In this document: one piece after another, positions 5,742 to 6,893 of the stretch
Layout of the letters: each line of letters begins with the position of its first letter
How positions within the stretch are numbered: the first letter of the stretch is position 1
From: Oscillospiraceae bacterium
GTDB lineage: Bacteria > Bacillota > Clostridia > Oscillospirales > Ruminococcaceae
Direction: 5' to 3'
Assembly (NCBI GenBank): GCA_003445125.1
Contig: DLVP01000078.1
Span: 1 to 6,893 of the forward strand
DNA length: 6,893 bases
The notes under the pieces: generated by a model
Told to the model about the DNA's origin: nothing
Databases searched by the model: none
What the model saw: only the letters and a program-made list of their open reading frames with translations
Translations under genes and position numbers: made by a program

Positions 5742-6614
5742 TTGCAGGATACGATCATTTCCCTGCGCGATGTGTCGTTTGCGTATGACAGCGAGGAAAA
5801 ACCGGGCGCTCCCGTGCTGGAGCACTTGTCGCTGGAAATCGGGCGCGGACAGTTCGTCGCGATTTTAGGACATAACGGGTGCGGAAAATCCACCCTGGCA
5901 AAGCTCTGCAATGCCATTTTGGTGCCGACCTCGGGAAAGGTGCTGGTGGACGGCATCGATACCGCGGACGAGTCGCGCCTTTTGGATATCCGCAGCCGCG
6001 TCGGCATGGTGTTTCAGAACCCGGATAATCAGATTGTGGCGACCGTGGTGGAGGAAGATGTGGCGTTCGCTTTGGAAAATCTGGGAGTCGAGCCGCAGGA
6101 AATCCGCCAACGGGTGGACGAAGCGCTGAAAGCCGTGGGAATGTACGAATACCGCGAACACGCGGCATACCGCCTTTCCGGCGGACAGAAACAGCGGGTG
6201 GCGATTGCGGGAACAATTGCCATGCGCCCGGCATGCATTGTGCTGGACGAGCCGACCGCGATGCTGGACCCGAAGGGCAGACGTGAAGTGCTGAAAACCG
6301 TGCGGGAACTGAATCAAAAGTGCGGGATTACCGTGCTGCTGATTACTCATTATATGGACGAAGCGGCGCAAGCCGACCGTGTGATCGTGATGAACGACGG
6401 CAATGTCCTGCTGGACGATGTGCCGCATAAAGTGTTTTGGAATGTCGGACTGATGAAAAAAATCGGACTGGACGTGCCGCAGGCGACCGAACTGATTTAC
6501 GATCTGAAAGAGGGCGGCGCGCGCGTGGACGACTATGTGCTGACCACTGACGAGTGCGTGGAGCAGCTTGTGCGATTGTTGGAGAAAAAGGAGAAAGAAA
6601 CAGCGTGTCGGTAA
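5742..6614 (+). CDS. ecfA1: Energy-coupling factor transporter ATPase EcfA1 (CbiO-type)
   Basis: EcfA1 is one of two ABC ATPases that power ECF importers for vitamins and transition metals; it pairs with EcfA2 beneath the membrane protein EcfT, which is shared among substrate-binding S components. The 290-residue protein shows Walker A GHNGCGKST (43-51), Q-loop FQNPDNQ (Gln92), signature LSGGQ (145-149), Walker B IVLDE (166-170) and the H-loop ITHYMDE (His203). VGMVFQNPDNQIVATVVEED is characteristic of the A1 type. The start is TTG at 5742, chosen because GGAGGA (5730-5735) sits 6 nt upstream and the N-terminus then matches the family; no nearby ATG exists in frame. The reading frame is open further left, but only through the end of the methyltransferase gene. 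It starts 16 nt after that gene and overlaps ecfA2 by 10 nt. The substrate cannot be told from the ATPases. Confidence 0.95.
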   Translation: MQDTIISLRDVSFAYDSEEKPGAPVLEHLSLEIGRGQFVAILGHNGCGKSTLAKLCNAILVPTSGKVLVDGIDTADESRLLDIRSRVGMVFQNPDNQIVATVVEEDVAFALENLGVEPQEIRQRVDEALKAVGMYEYREHAAYRLSGGQKQRVAIAGTIAMRPACIVLDEPTAMLDPKGRREVLKTVRELNQKCGITVLLITHYMDEAAQADRVIVMNDGNVLLDDVPHKVFWNVGLMKKIGLDVPQATELIYDLKEGGARVDDYVLTTDECVEQLVRLLEKKEKETACR

Positions 6615-6893
6615 TCAAGACAGAAGACCTGACGTTTGTATACGGGCAGGGAACGGCGTATGAAAAAGCCGCCGTAAAACAGGTGAATATTGAGATCGAC
6701 CGCGGAGAATTCGTCGGGGTGATCGGTCATACCGGTTCCGGAAAATCCACGCTGATTCAGCATTTCAACGGACTTCTTAAGCCGACGTCGGGGCGCGTGT
6801 ATATCGACGGCGAAGATTTGTGGGCGAACGAAAAGGAAATGCGCCGTATCCGGTTCAAGGTCGGGTTGGTGTTCCAGTATCCGGAGTATCAGC
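6605..6893 (+). CDS. ecfA2: Energy-coupling factor transporter ATPase EcfA2, 5' part (cut by window end)
   Basis: Only the first 96 residues are visible. They contain the EcfA2-type N-terminus (IKTEDLTFVYGQGTAYEKAA), Walker A GHTGSGKST (41-49) followed by LIQHFNGLLKPTSG, and the Q-loop VGLVFQYPEYQ (Gln91), which ends at the window edge. The YPEYQ form, as opposed to NPDNQ in the preceding gene, marks this as the A2 partner of the heterodimer. The likely start is GTG at 6605, 11 nt after AAGGAG (6588-6593), placing the first ten bases inside the end of ecfA1. The signature motif, Walker B and H-loop lie outside the window. EcfT would be the usual next gene; this is expectation from other genomes, not seen. 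Confidence 0.93.
   Translation, partial: MSVIKTEDLTFVYGQGTAYEKAAVKQVNIEIDRGEFVGVIGHTGSGKSTLIQHFNGLLKPTSGRVYIDGEDLWANEKEMRRIRFKVGLVFQYPEYQ

Overview
The window looks like a chromosomal core-gene region of a Gram-positive bacterium of the class Clostridia, most likely in or near Oscillospiraceae/Ruminococcaceae. This is an inference from strong AGGAGG-type ribosome binding sites, Firmicutes-type RuvCAB and EcfA1/EcfA2 sequences, sigma-A-like promoters, moderately GC-rich codon use, and a surface protein with a Ser/Thr/Ala stalk of a kind common in that group. All supported genes are on the + strand. I see no mobile element, CRISPR array, tRNA or rRNA.

Region 1 (1-371) has no convincing gene. 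It opens with a perfect 34-bp palindrome followed by a T-run, which probably terminates a gene lying to the left. It then holds a near-consensus promoter (172-200) and a long transcribed leader of about 165 nt with two hairpins and a recurring TGCG(CG)AAAA motif.

Region 2 (372-1214) is a single-gene unit. It encodes a 264-residue secreted, membrane-anchored protein of unknown function, made of a signal peptide, an ectodomain, a stalk of ten tandem 5-residue repeats and a C-terminal membrane anchor. A strong hairpin terminator closes it.

Region 3 (about 1233-6893, running off the right edge) is a tight operon with its own extended -10 promoter: ruvC, ruvA, ruvB, glmM, a class I SAM-dependent methyltransferase, ecfA1 and ecfA2 (cut by the window end). 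Spacers run from -10 to +24 nt. RuvA, RuvB and RuvC form the Holliday-junction branch migration and resolution machine. GlmM makes glucosamine-1-phosphate for peptidoglycan precursors. EcfA1/EcfA2 are the paired ATPases of an energy-coupling-factor vitamin/metal transporter, whose membrane partner EcfT would be expected just past the window. The methyltransferase target is unknown.

I do not see a clear new defence or mobile system. The most unusual points are a Glu in place of the normally invariant first catalytic Asp of RuvC (GIEPG instead of GIDPG), the 15-bp tandem repeat encoding the surface-protein stalk, the structured leader ahead of that gene, and the joining of glmM to ruvCAB without the cdaA-ybbR genes that usually precede it in Firmicutes.
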